From NCBI GenBank assembly GCA_020831625.1, contig JAFIGD010000054.1, positions 1 to 32,280 of the forward strand: 32,280 bases of DNA. Reading direction: 5' to 3'. The position numbers and the translations under genes are program-made. Positions 23,927 through 32,206 of this stretch are shown here, piece after piece. Each line of letters begins with the position of its first letter. Position 1 is the stretch's first letter. This stretch comes from Verrucomicrobiota bacterium. Its GTDB lineage: Bacteria; Verrucomicrobiota; Kiritimatiellia; SS1-B-03-39; UBA6053. The notes beneath the pieces are model-generated. The model did no database searches. It saw only the letters and a list, made by a program, of their open reading frames with translations, and had not been told where the DNA came from.

Positions 23927-25358
23927 TCTTGATGCGTTGCGGCCGGACCATCTGGGCTGTTACGGCTATCACCGGAACACCTCGCCCAACATCGACGCGC
24001 TGGCGGCGGAGAGCACCCGGTTCACGAATTATTATACGAGTGACGCGCCCTGCCTGCCGTCACGGACAGCGCTGTATACCGGGATGTTCGGGATTCACAG
24101 CGGGGTGGTGGGACACGGAGGGACGGCGGCGGATCTGTTTGTGCAGGGTGCCACCCGCGGATTCCGGGACCGAATTGAAAACAATTCGCTCCCGTATCAG
24201 CTTCAATGTGCCGGATACCACACTGCGCAGATCAGCCCCTTTGCCCAGCGGCACGCTGCTCGGCACTTCTACGCGGGGTTCAACGAAATTCATAATACCG
24301 GCAAGCACGGTCAGGAATCGGCGGAGGTGGTGACCCCCGTGGTGATGAAGTGGCTGGCGGATCATGCCGCCGGGGACAATTGGTTTCTGCATGTGAACTA
24401 CTGGGATGTGCACACGCCCTACCGGGTGCCGGAGGAGTACGGGAATCCGTTTGAGAACGATCCGCTGCCGGCATGGCTGACGCCGGAGGTCTGGCGGGAG
24501 CATCTGGAGATGGTCGGGCCGCACAAGGCGCAGGAAATCAATATGCTCGATGACCGGGAGGATCCAAAATATCCCCGGCAGCCGGGATCGCTGCGGACGG
24601 AGGCGGATTTGCGCCGGATGTTCGACGGTTACGACACCGCCATCCGATACGCGGATGATCAGATTGGCCTGATTGTGGAGGCCCTCAAGCATGCCGGGGT
24701 GTATGAAGACACGATGATCCTGATCTCCTCGGATCACGGGGAGAACATGGGGGAGCTGGGCATCTACGGTGAGCACGGGACCGCGGATCAGATCACCTGC
24801 CGGGTGCCCATGATCGTGAAGGGCCCCGGGGTGAAAGCCGGCCGGGTGGATGACGGCCTGCACTACGCGCTGGACCTGGCACCGACGCTGGCGGAGATGC
24901 TCGGCTTTGAGGCGCCGGACATGTGGGACGGCCAAAGCTATGCGGCGGCGTTGCGGGAGGGCGCGGACTGTGGCCGGGATCAGGTGGTGATTTCGCATTG
25001 TGCGCATGTGTGTCAGCGTTCAGTCCGCTTCGGCCCCTGGCTGTACATGCGGACGATCCACGACGGCTTCCACCTGTTTCCGAGGGAGATGCTGTATAAT
25101 GTGGAGGAGGATCCGCACGAGCGGCACGATCTCGCGGCGGCGCGGCCGGAGCTGTGCCGGGAGGGGGCGGCGCGTCTGCTGGCCTGGCAGGAGGATCAGA
25201 TGCTTTCGTCCACGACAAATGTCGATCCCCTGTGGTCGGTGATGCGCGAGGGCGGTCCCTTCCATGCGCGGAAAGAAGATCTGGACCGCTATCTGGATCA
25301 TCTCCGCAAGACCGGACGGGAATGGGCGGTTCCCGAGTTGCTGCGGCGGCATCGATGA
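23907..25358 (+). CDS. Sulfatase (formylglycine type), no signal peptide
   Basis: 483-aa sulfatase of the alkaline-phosphatase superfamily, hydrolysing a sulfate ester. The activation motif C49-L-P-S-R matches C-x-P-S-R, so cysteine 49 should become formylglycine. Metal-site residues appear in LDLDALRPDHLGCYGY (near 7-21) and ISSDHGENMGELG. The protein starts directly with the first beta strand, without signal peptide or lipobox, unlike most sulfatases that act on polysaccharides outside the cytoplasm; it may process small imported sulfated sugars. It needs an anaerobic or FGE-type maturase, none of which is in this window. It overlaps the IclR-like gene by 20 bp. A GGAAG-like site precedes the ATG. 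Confidence 0.92.
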   Translation: MRILYLDLDALRPDHLGCYGYHRNTSPNIDALAAESTRFTNYYTSDAPCLPSRTALYTGMFGIHSGVVGHGGTAADLFVQGATRGFRDRIENNSLPYQLQCAGYHTAQISPFAQRHAARHFYAGFNEIHNTGKHGQESAEVVTPVVMKWLADHAAGDNWFLHVNYWDVHTPYRVPEEYGNPFENDPLPAWLTPEVWREHLEMVGPHKAQEINMLDDREDPKYPRQPGSLRTEADLRRMFDGYDTAIRYADDQIGLIVEALKHAGVYEDTMILISSDHGENMGELGIYGEHGTADQITCRVPMIVKGPGVKAGRVDDGLHYALDLAPTLAEMLGFEAPDMWDGQSYAAALREGADCGRDQVVISHCAHVCQRSVRFGPWLYMRTIHDGFHLFPREMLYNVEEDPHERHDLAAARPELCREGAARLLAWQEDQMLSSTTNVDPLWSVMREGGPFHARKEDLDRYLDHLRKTGREWAVPELLRRHR

Positions 25359-25363
25359 GCGTG

Positions 25364-25472
25364 CCGCGGTTTTCGTCGTCCAACGCCTGACAGTGCAGGC
25401 GGGGGGAAGCAGGCCGGGCGGGAGGGAGCCGGGTTCGTAGGTGACGTGGCGGCTCTTCCACGGAAAATTCAA
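25364..25472 (-). pseudogene. Collapsed duplicate of the DUF2851 gene's 5' part
   Basis: Three pieces of the 22027-22674 region are joined here in the same order and orientation. 25364-25402 matches 22027-22065 (37/39). 25395-25449 matches 22173-22227 (54/55). 25454-25472 matches 22656-22674 (19/19), which is upstream non-coding sequence. The first two pieces meet at GCAGGCGG, which is present at both parental sites (22058-22065 and 22173-22180), so 115 bp were lost between short direct repeats. The loss shifts the frame, so this is debris. Confidence 0.88.
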
Positions 25473-25507
25473 TTTTTTCGGGGTCATACGCGTTTTCAGA
25501 CCTTTGA

Positions 25508-25536
25508 TTGACGCACCAGCCGTAGATGCATATGAT
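25508..25536 (+). promoter_or_regulatory. Sigma-70-type promoter of the glycosyltransferase-sulfotransferase gene
   Basis: TTGACG (25508-25513) and TATGAT (25531-25536) are separated by exactly 17 bp, each one or two mismatches from consensus. Transcription would begin near 25543, giving a leader of about 65 bases to the ATG at 25609. Confidence 0.65.
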
Positions 25537-25608
25537 GCAGGCACGGCAAAAATACTTAAATGAATTCCGTATACGATCCGGTAACGATTTTTTTCCGTCA
25601 GAGTCCGC

Positions 25609-27360
25609 ATGTACAAAAAAATAAAAAAATTCCTTTTTTGGCGCAAGGATGTCAGCATCTGCGCAATCATGATGACCCGCAATTGCGGGGACACTCTCGG
25701 CGCCGTACTGGAAAATCTGAAGGCCAATCGAATCGATGTGATCATCGGGGATAACGGCTCCACGGATGGCACGATCGAGATTGCGGAGCAATATCGAAAG
25801 GATCCGGTGCGGGCGGTTGAACACATTCCGTTTGACGGTGTTTTTCGTTTAGGCGAACAGTTGAAATGGAAAGAAGAGGTCCGAAAGCGGGTGAACAGTG
25901 AATGGATCATCCATTTAGATGGCGATGAAATCATTGAATCGCCCCGGCCCGGTGAATCGTTGCGCCGGTTTATCCAGCGTCAGCATGATGCCGGGAAATC
26001 GGTTATTGATTGTGATGAATTTGTGTTTGTTCCCCGATCGGAGGAGGAGAGTTTCATCGGGACCCGCTTCCCGGAAACAATGTGCTACTATTATCACTTC
26101 TCGCGGGATGCCAGACCACTTCACCGCCTGATCCGGAATGAAGCCGTGACCGGGGAGTGGGGCGACTCGGGAGGGCATATCATTGCCGCGGACGCGGGAT
26201 CTCTGGCCGGGGAGAAAGCACGCCTGCGCCACTATATTGGTTTATCGCTGGACGCCCTGCGAAGACAGTATCTTTCCCGGAGCTTTTCCGCCGAGGATTT
26301 GAGAAAGGGTTGGCACTTCAACCGTATCCCATTAAATGAGAACTTTATCCAGCCGCCCGATCCGTCCCGCTTGCTGAACCTTTCTTCGGACGGCTGGCGC
26401 ACCGACTGTCCGGAGTGCCGGCATTTGATTTTCGCGGAAACCGGGGAATTTCATCCCCCCAACCTTCCGAACCGGGAACCGGAGCATCCTCCGATGCCGT
26501 TTATTGTGGGCGTGGGGCGAAGCGGCACAACCCTGCTGCGCCTGATCATGGATGCCCATCCGGATATGGCCATCGCGCCCGAGGCGCACTGGCTGGTTCC
26601 GGGCATTCGATATCTGGAGCAAAATCCCTGGTCGCTGGACGGGCTTTGGGAGGTTTTAAGCGCTCACCACGGGTGGGACCGGATGCCGTTCACCAAAGAA
26701 AACCTTTCCCGGTTTTTCGAAGCCGAACAAGGGATCGCTCCTTTTTTCCGCGCCATGTATCAGTCCTATGCCGCGGATCTCAACGCGAGCCGCTGCGGCG
26801 ATAAGACACCGATTCATAACCTTTCCATGTTGAAGATCGCCGAACACTTTCCGGAGGCCCGCTTCATACACATCATCCGCGACGGGCGGGATGTGGCGCT
26901 GAGTTACCGGAATGCCGATTTCGGCCCCGGTTCCGACCCCCGCAAGGCGGCCATGCTTTGGACCGGAAGAATCGCCTTTTCCCGCACGCAGGCTGAATTC
27001 CTGCCGCATTATATGGAGGTCAAATTTGAAGACCTAATCCTGAACACCCGCAGGGTGGTTGAGTCCATTGACGCGTTTGTCGGCCTGGATTTCCATCCTC
27101 AGCAGTTGAATTACTTTCACACGGCCAAAGAGCGCCTGACGGAGGCTCATCATCAATCCCCACAGCGGTCAGAGGAGACGTGGAAACGCATGAACCACTA
27201 CTTCTCCAAAACCACGTCCGATCCGGATCCCGGGCGAATCGGCCGCTGGAAGCGTGAGATGAGCGATGGAGATCGTGTCGCGTTTGAAGCGGTTGCCCGG
27301 GATTTGCTGGCGGATCTTGGCTATGAAGTCGGTGACCGGCCGCGCAATACACCGGGCTGA
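25609..27360 (+). CDS. Glycosyltransferase family 2 - sulfotransferase fusion
   Basis: 583-aa two-domain enzyme. Residues about 14-260 are a GT2-type (GT-A) domain: ICAIMMTRNCGDTLGAVLEN, VIIGDNGSTDGT, and the metal-binding DxD region WIIHLDGDEIIES. Residues about 295-575 are a PAPS-dependent sulfotransferase: the 5'-phosphosulfate loop PFIVGVGRSGTTLLRLIMD and the 3'-phosphate motif RFIHIIRDGRDVALSYRN. One protein could thus add a sugar and sulfate it, or sulfate the product of its partner. Soluble, no membrane segment. It follows a sulfatase gene and is convergent with a pyruvyl transferase-like gene, which fits a sulfated, possibly pyruvylated, glycan. PAPS-making enzymes are not in the window. 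Substrates are unknown. Confidence 0.88.
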   Translation: MYKKIKKFLFWRKDVSICAIMMTRNCGDTLGAVLENLKANRIDVIIGDNGSTDGTIEIAEQYRKDPVRAVEHIPFDGVFRLGEQLKWKEEVRKRVNSEWIIHLDGDEIIESPRPGESLRRFIQRQHDAGKSVIDCDEFVFVPRSEEESFIGTRFPETMCYYYHFSRDARPLHRLIRNEAVTGEWGDSGGHIIAADAGSLAGEKARLRHYIGLSLDALRRQYLSRSFSAEDLRKGWHFNRIPLNENFIQPPDPSRLLNLSSDGWRTDCPECRHLIFAETGEFHPPNLPNREPEHPPMPFIVGVGRSGTTLLRLIMDAHPDMAIAPEAHWLVPGIRYLEQNPWSLDGLWEVLSAHHGWDRMPFTKENLSRFFEAEQGIAPFFRAMYQSYAADLNASRCGDKTPIHNLSMLKIAEHFPEARFIHIIRDGRDVALSYRNADFGPGSDPRKAAMLWTGRIAFSRTQAEFLPHYMEVKFEDLILNTRRVVESIDAFVGLDFHPQQLNYFHTAKERLTEAHHQSPQRSEETWKRMNHYFSKTTSDPDPGRIGRWKREMSDGDRVAFEAVARDLLADLGYEVGDRPRNTPG

Positions 27361-27389
27361 CCGGATTAAAGATCCGGGAACGCGTCCCG
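27361..27389. terminator. Nested hairpins at a convergent gene end
   Basis: CCGGAT (27361-27366) pairs with ATCCGG (27372-27377) around TAAAG, and overlapping it CGGGA (27375-27379) pairs with TCCCG (27385-27389). They start directly after the GT2-sulfotransferase stop and include the stop and last codons of the convergent gene. They may end both transcripts. The second hairpin's motif recurs at 31481-31496. Confidence 0.45.
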
Positions 27390-28226
27390 CAACGCTTTCA
27401 AACCGACTTTCGGCGGTTTCAGGGTCGCCCGCTCCATCAGTTCGAAGGGATCGGTCTCGGCGGACACCGCACAGCTCTGTTCACCTGGATATCCGCAAGC
27501 GGCATAATGGTCCCGGTACTTGAACCCCCGGCCCTGAACGTTATCACTGAGTTCAACCCATTGGGTTTTGATCCCGTAGGCCTCCGCGCAGATCAATCCG
27601 TGCAGGGATGAGGAAAGAATGTGCTCACAGCGTTTAATCTGTTTAAGGATTTGTTTAACTGGGTCCCTGACATCAATGATCAAAACCCCGGCATTTCGGC
27701 ATGTGTGTATCCACGGATGGTTTTGATCGACATAGTGCGGAATCATTCCCAGTTGTCGCTTGCGGACAACCCGTGGATCGTAAATTTCCGGGACCAGCAA
27801 AGCGGGATCCCCCAAAGCCACCTCCTGTCCGCAAGTGCCCATGCTTCGGGCTGTTTCCAACGAGAGCGGGCCGCGAAGCGCGTGGATTGTCAGGGGAGCT
27901 GTCTGCGGCCGGATTTCCGGTGCGATGAATCCCGTGCCCCAGATATGGGACTGGCCGTTCGCATACGCCAGAATACTTCCCGCCGCCATGAGATGCGGCT
28001 GCCGGGGGACGTTCCCGGTCGAGTAGCTTTCGATCCGCCGCCCGCTGATTCCGGCCACCAGCCATGGATTCAGCCGATCGCCGAAATTTGGAACCTTCTG
28101 AAACCACACCAGCTTCAAAGGCATACGGGAGGGCACGAAAATCACCTTTCGCACAGGGCGCGGAGAAGCGGGTTTGTGGAGAAGGCGGTGGAAATCATGA
28201 AGGAGTTTCTGTCTCACTGCGGACAA
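27366..28226 (-). CDS. Polysaccharide pyruvyl transferase-like protein
   Basis: 286-aa protein of the polysaccharide pyruvyl transferase family (CsaB/WcaK-like), which moves a pyruvyl group from phosphoenolpyruvate onto glycan sugars. Key segments are LVWFQKVPNFGDRLNPWLVA, GTGFIAPE, HALRGPLSLE, VALGDPALLVPEIY, and ILSSSLHGLICAEAYGI with the conserved SxHG. The start is uncertain: TTG at 28226 is the longest; GTG at 28217 is possible; ATG at 28124 would begin right at the family core (MPLKLVWFQK), where many homologues start. No ribosome site decides it. Convergent with the GT2-sulfotransferase gene, divergent from the helicase. Confidence 0.78.
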   Translation of the reverse strand: MSAVRQKLLHDFHRLLHKPASPRPVRKVIFVPSRMPLKLVWFQKVPNFGDRLNPWLVAGISGRRIESYSTGNVPRQPHLMAAGSILAYANGQSHIWGTGFIAPEIRPQTAPLTIHALRGPLSLETARSMGTCGQEVALGDPALLVPEIYDPRVVRKRQLGMIPHYVDQNHPWIHTCRNAGVLIIDVRDPVKQILKQIKRCEHILSSSLHGLICAEAYGIKTQWVELSDNVQGRGFKYRDHYAACGYPGEQSCAVSAETDPFELMERATLKPPKVGLKALRDAFPDL

Positions 28227-28249
28227 AGCGTCAAGAGCTTATTTCCGGA

Positions 28250-28278
28250 TTGCGCCGGGGCGGGGTTCCCGGTATACG
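28250..28278 (+). promoter_or_regulatory. Possible promoter of the helicase gene
   Basis: TTGCGC (28250-28255) and TATACG (28273-28278) have a 17-bp spacer. Transcription would start near 28285, only about three bases before the ATG at 28288, and no ribosome site is present, so the mRNA could be leaderless. Boxes are imperfect. Confidence 0.3.
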
Positions 28279-28287
28279 TCGAACTCT

Positions 28288-31200
28288 ATGCTGCCTTTTT
28301 CCCGTGAGAAACTTTTGGAGTGGGCCGGTCCGGATGTGTTCCGCCGGGCTGAATTGCTGGTGGACTCGGAGCGGGTGCGGCGGGTGGCTTACAAGGACCG
28401 GAAAATTGAGGGGCTGATCGAGGCGCGGCCGCGGGATATTCTGACGTCGATGGCGTTTCCGGAGGGGGAGGTGGCGCCGGACAATTTGTGCCCCTGCCGC
28501 GAAAACCGGGAAATGGGTCTGATTTGCCATCATGTGGTGGCACTGTGTCTGGAGTATCTGAACATCATCAACACCCCGGAGCGGAAGGCGATGCTGGAGG
28601 AGGAGCGGCGCAAGGCGGAGCGCATGGCGCGGACCTCTGAGGATGAGTATCTGACCCGGGTGCCGGAGGGAACGCCGGGAGCGATTCCGGTGAGGCTGTG
28701 CCTGCATTTTCCGGCAGATCTGCGCTCGCGCTGGTGGACGGACTCGGTTCCGGTGGAGATTATGGTGGAGCACAAGGGGGAGCAGGGGTCGATCCGCAAC
28801 ATCCGGCCGGAACTGAAGCTGGCGATGCCGGAGCGGGAGGACAATGTGCTGTTTGTGCTGGAGGATATCGCGGGCGGTCCGGTGCCGCCGGTGATGGAAC
28901 TGGGGCCGCGCGATCTGGCGAATGTGCTGGAACTGATGGTCGGTCTGCGGATTTGGATCGGGGGCCAGGCGGGCGGAGTGATGCCGGGCAAAGTTCCGGT
29001 GGCGGTGACGCTGGAGCTGGAGGACGACACGGGCATGCTGGCGCTGGATCTGGAAACCCGTCCGCCGGAGGGTCTGGAGGAGCAGATCCCGGCGTTCTGG
29101 GCCAACGGCAAAAAAGCGTGGGCGCTGATCGGGACGAAGATTTTCCTGCTGGATTCGGTGCTGCCGGCGCCGCTGTGGGCGCTGTACAAGGAGCCGATCC
29201 GCATTCACCGTCCGGATGTGCCGCGGTTCATCCGCAGGGAGATGGAGGTGCTGGCCTCGCTGACGACGCTGCGGACGGATGTGGATCCGGACTGGTTCTC
29301 GTTTCAGCCGGAGGCCCCCGGGTTCCGGCTGGAGGTGCGCGGATCGCCCGCGAGTCTGGCGGCGACGCTGTATGCGCGCTACGGCGGGATGGAGTGGATC
29401 GCCGGGGTCGGCGGGGAGGAGGAGGATTTTGTCACCCCGGATCCGGAGAATATCCTGCATTACCGGACGCGGAACATCCCGGCGGAGCGGGCGGCGCTGG
29501 ATTTGCTGCGGCCGCTGGGGTTCGGCGGAGACCGGGGCGACAAAATGGAGGCGATTGTCGGCAAGTCGGGGGTCATGAATTTCTGCGCGTCCTCGGTGCC
29601 AATGCTGCGGCGGCGGGGATGGAAAGTGGAACTGCAGGGGCGCATCGCGGACGCGCTGGAGGATGCGGAGACGCTGATGCCGGTCATACAGGTGGCGGAC
29701 GGGGGAAGCGGCTGGTTTGATATCGACTGTGAATTTGAAACCCGCGAGGGCGAAAGCCTGCAGCTCAGTGACATCCGTCAGGCGCTGGCGGCGGGAGACG
29801 CGTATGTGCAGCGGGGCGACCGCATGCTGCTGTTCGACCGCGACGCGGTGAAGCAGATGGTGGATCTGTTCGAGGACTGCGGCGGCAAAAAGACGGGCAA
29901 CGGCGTGCGGATGCCGGCGGTGCACGGGGCGTTTCTGAAGGCGACGCTGGATGGCCTGGACGGGGTGGATGTGGAGGCGGCGCCGGAGTGGCTGCAGCGG
30001 GTGGAGGCCCAGAACCATCCCGCCAAACTGGAGCCGGTGGCGGCGGATCCGGGACTGAACGCCTCGCTGCGTCCGTATCAGCAGGAGGGCCTCAACTGGC
30101 TGCGGTTTATGGAGCGCTCGGGGTTTGCGGGAATTCTGGCGGATGAAATGGGTCTGGGCAAAACCCTGCAGACACTGGCCTGGCTTCAGCTCCAGCGCGC
30201 GGATGAACGTTTCCGCGGAAAACCGCTGCTGATCATTTGTCCGACGAGTCTGGTGGAGAACTGGATTGATGAGGGGACCAAGTTCACGCCGTCGCTGTCG
30301 TTTTTGAATTTGACCGGCTCGCCGGCGCAGCGGGACAAGGCCTGGAAGACGGCGGGGGAGTACGATGTTTGGGTGATCAGTTATTCGGTGCTGCAGCGGG
30401 ATTTGGCCCGCTATGTGGCCACGGAGTTCGCAGTGGTGGTGCTCGATGAGGCGCAGCACATCAAGAACCGCACCACGCAGAACGCCAAGGCGGTGAAAAA
30501 ACTGCGGGCGTGTACGCGGCTGGTGCTGACGGGTACGCCGGTGGAGAACAGCGTTTCGGATTTGTGGTCGATTATGGATTTTTTAATGCCGGGTTATTTG
30601 GGGCTGCACGAGAAATTCCGGCACCGGTATGAGCTGCCCATCAAGGCGGGCGGGCCGGAGGCCGAGGAGGCCCAGAAGCGGCTGCGGAAAAAACTGCAGC
30701 CCTTTCTGCTGCGCCGTCTGAAGAAAGATGTGGCCAAGGACCTGCCGCCGAAGATTGAGAAGATCGCCTATTGCCGGATGACGCAGGATCAGACGCTGGT
30801 GTACAAGGAACTGGTGCGGCAGTCGCAACAGAAACTGGAGTCGATGGTGGCTTCCCAGGGCTTCCAGAAGAGCCGGATGGAGATTTTGACGGTGCTGATG
30901 CGGCTGCGTCAGGCCTGCTGCCATTTGGATTTGCTCAAGTTGCCGGGCGTGAAGAGCCAGGCGCCCTCGGGCAAGCTGGATTTGTTCAAGGAAATGATGA
31001 TGGAGGCGGTGGACGGGGGACACCGGGTGCTGGTGTTCAGTCAGTTCACCTCGATGCTGTCGATATTGCGGGCGGAACTGGAAAAAATGGAGATGAGCTG
31101 CTGTTATCTGGACGGTTCCACGAAAAACCGGATGGATGTGGTGCGGCGTTTTCAGGGGGATCAGTCGATACCGGTGTTTTTGATCAGTCTGAAAGCCGGA

Positions 31201-31476
31201 GGCACGGGGCTGAACCTGACGGGGGCGGACATGGTGATTCACTATGATCCGTGGTGGAATCCGGCGGTGGAGAATCAGGCGACCGACCGGGCCTACCGGA
31301 TTGGCCAGCAGCGCAACGTATACAGCATGAAGATGATCACCCGCGATTCGGTGGAGGAGAAAGTGCTGGCGCTGCAGCAGCGCAAGCAGGCGGTCATTGA
31401 CGCGACCCTGGACACCGATTCGCAGGTCATGCAGTCGCTGGAGTGGGAGGACGTGCAGGAGCTGCTTCGGATGTGA
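28288..31476 (+). CDS. SWIM zinc finger - SNF2/Swi2 helicase-like ATPase
   Basis: 1062-aa DNA translocase-type protein. An N-terminal SWIM finger has C68-x-C70 and C80-x-H82 (LCPCRENREMGLICHHV). A long middle region (about 130-590) is of the SNF2-associated kind. The SNF2 ATPase follows: RPYQQEGLNWLRFM, Walker A with K625 (ADEMGLGKTLQTL), DEAQ box at 720-723 (VVLDEAQHIKN), TGTPVENS; then helicase C-lobe with RVLVFSQFTSML, LKAGGTGLNLTGADMV and DRAYRIGQQRNV. Bacterial proteins of this type are thought to remodel protein-DNA or RNA polymerase complexes; the exact role here is unknown. It is a lone gene with no nearby restriction or defence partners, apart from a PIN pair convergent to its right. 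Confidence 0.93.
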   Translation: MLPFSREKLLEWAGPDVFRRAELLVDSERVRRVAYKDRKIEGLIEARPRDILTSMAFPEGEVAPDNLCPCRENREMGLICHHVVALCLEYLNIINTPERKAMLEEERRKAERMARTSEDEYLTRVPEGTPGAIPVRLCLHFPADLRSRWWTDSVPVEIMVEHKGEQGSIRNIRPELKLAMPEREDNVLFVLEDIAGGPVPPVMELGPRDLANVLELMVGLRIWIGGQAGGVMPGKVPVAVTLELEDDTGMLALDLETRPPEGLEEQIPAFWANGKKAWALIGTKIFLLDSVLPAPLWALYKEPIRIHRPDVPRFIRREMEVLASLTTLRTDVDPDWFSFQPEAPGFRLEVRGSPASLAATLYARYGGMEWIAGVGGEEEDFVTPDPENILHYRTRNIPAERAALDLLRPLGFGGDRGDKMEAIVGKSGVMNFCASSVPMLRRRGWKVELQGRIADALEDAETLMPVIQVADGGSGWFDIDCEFETREGESLQLSDIRQALAAGDAYVQRGDRMLLFDRDAVKQMVDLFEDCGGKKTGNGVRMPAVHGAFLKATLDGLDGVDVEAAPEWLQRVEAQNHPAKLEPVAADPGLNASLRPYQQEGLNWLRFMERSGFAGILADEMGLGKTLQTLAWLQLQRADERFRGKPLLIICPTSLVENWIDEGTKFTPSLSFLNLTGSPAQRDKAWKTAGEYDVWVISYSVLQRDLARYVATEFAVVVLDEAQHIKNRTTQNAKAVKKLRACTRLVLTGTPVENSVSDLWSIMDFLMPGYLGLHEKFRHRYELPIKAGGPEAEEAQKRLRKKLQPFLLRRLKKDVAKDLPPKIEKIAYCRMTQDQTLVYKELVRQSQQKLESMVASQGFQKSRMEILTVLMRLRQACCHLDLLKLPGVKSQAPSGKLDLFKEMMMEAVDGGHRVLVFSQFTSMLSILRAELEKMEMSCCYLDGSTKNRMDVVRRFQGDQSIPVFLISLKAGGTGLNLTGADMVIHYDPWWNPAVENQATDRAYRIGQQRNVYSMKMITRDSVEEKVLALQQRKQAVIDATLDTDSQVMQSLEWEDVQELLRM

Positions 31477-31480
31477 ACGT

Positions 31481-31496
31481 CCGGGATCACGTCCCG
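31481..31496. repeat. Second copy of a gene-end palindrome
   Basis: CCGGGATCACGTCCCG matches CCGGGAACGCGTCCCG at 27374-27389 in 14 of 16 bases, keeping the CGGGA/TCCCG stem. It lies just after the helicase stop and runs into the end of the convergent antitoxin-like gene. Confidence 0.55.
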
Positions 31497-31672
31497 AGCT
31501 TGCGAGGTTGCGTGGATCCAATGGTTGACGATTTATCCCGCCGCCGAATCATGCGCCCTCTCTTTTCTTGTTTTGCGACAAGATCGGCGCAAATTGCGTC
31601 TAAATCATAATTGAATTTCCGGGCGTGTTCATCCCGGTATTTACGCACTTCAGCAACAATGGGATCATACAT
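31487..31672 (-). CDS. Putative antitoxin paired with a PIN protein
   Basis: 61-aa protein with the pattern YDPIVAEVRKYRDEHARKFN followed by YDLDAICADLVAKQEKRGR, a common small partner encoded next to PIN-domain toxins. It probably neutralises the PIN protein; this rests on pairing. Three ATGs are in frame (31693, 31678, 31672). I choose 31672 because TTGGAG lies six bases before it and it overlaps the PIN stop by only eight bases (ATGTATGA), a coupling arrangement. The order is toxin first, antitoxin second. The last residues come from the palindromic element at 31481-31496. No DNA-binding motif is clear. Confidence 0.7.
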   Translation of the reverse strand: MYDPIVAEVRKYRDEHARKFNYDLDAICADLVAKQEKRGRMIRRRDKSSTIGSTQPRKLGT

Positions 31673-32144
31673 CTTCATCTCCAAGAAATTCATCCGGAGA
31701 GCAAATTTCCGGACAGGTGTACCCCTGCTTCATAACGGAAGTTCGAATGCGACCACGCGTCACAGGGTTGTTGATATGTTTAAAATTCCAAGTCACAATG
31801 CTTTGGATTTCATGCGCGGCCGCAATGGCGATGTGGAGTGCGTCTTCGGCGTACTCAGCGGGAACAGCGCCGTCACGCACCAAATGTTTTGCCAGTTCAG
31901 TACATTCAGGATCGATTTCCAGTGATTCGATTCCGACCAACTCACGTAACCGTGACTCCGCTGCGATTTCATCACCTTTCCCTGCTTCCTCCACCACTAA
32001 TTCAGAGATAAACGCTTCGAATTCCGGCAATTTCGCCCAGAAATCACGTGTCGCGGCCTGATGGCCCGCCACGACCAGATTTTTAGAGGGTCTGGCTGTC
32101 AGATAACTCACAACAGACGTTTCGATGTAAACACTGGGTTTCAT
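31665..32144 (-). CDS. PIN-domain protein, likely VapC-like ribonuclease
   Basis: 159-aa PIN-domain protein. It begins KPSVYIETSVVSYLTARPSK, where an E (E8) stands in place of the usual first aspartate, as in a known subgroup of these proteins. Further acidic positions are in FISELVVEEAGKG and EYAEDALHIAIAAAHEIQSI, and the final strand TWNFKHINNP lacks the classical D, again as in the subgroup. Likely function is toxin ribonuclease of a type II toxin-antitoxin pair with the next gene. It is intact, in contrast to the two truncated PIN genes in this window. No strong ribosome site precedes the ATG at 32144. Confidence 0.85.
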   Translation of the reverse strand: MKPSVYIETSVVSYLTARPSKNLVVAGHQAATRDFWAKLPEFEAFISELVVEEAGKGDEIAAESRLRELVGIESLEIDPECTELAKHLVRDGAVPAEYAEDALHIAIAAAHEIQSIVTWNFKHINNPVTRGRIRTSVMKQGYTCPEICSPDEFLGDEDV

Positions 32145-32206
32145 GGCATTACTCTAACACTGGGCGACCGCCTTTGCAATGCGTCTTTGCTGTCTTTGCC
32201 TTGTGG

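Noticed and set aside
28231-30459. 742-codon minus-strand open frame over the helicase
   Set aside because: Arg/His/Gln-rich shadow product without motifs; the plus strand is a clear SWIM-SNF2 protein.
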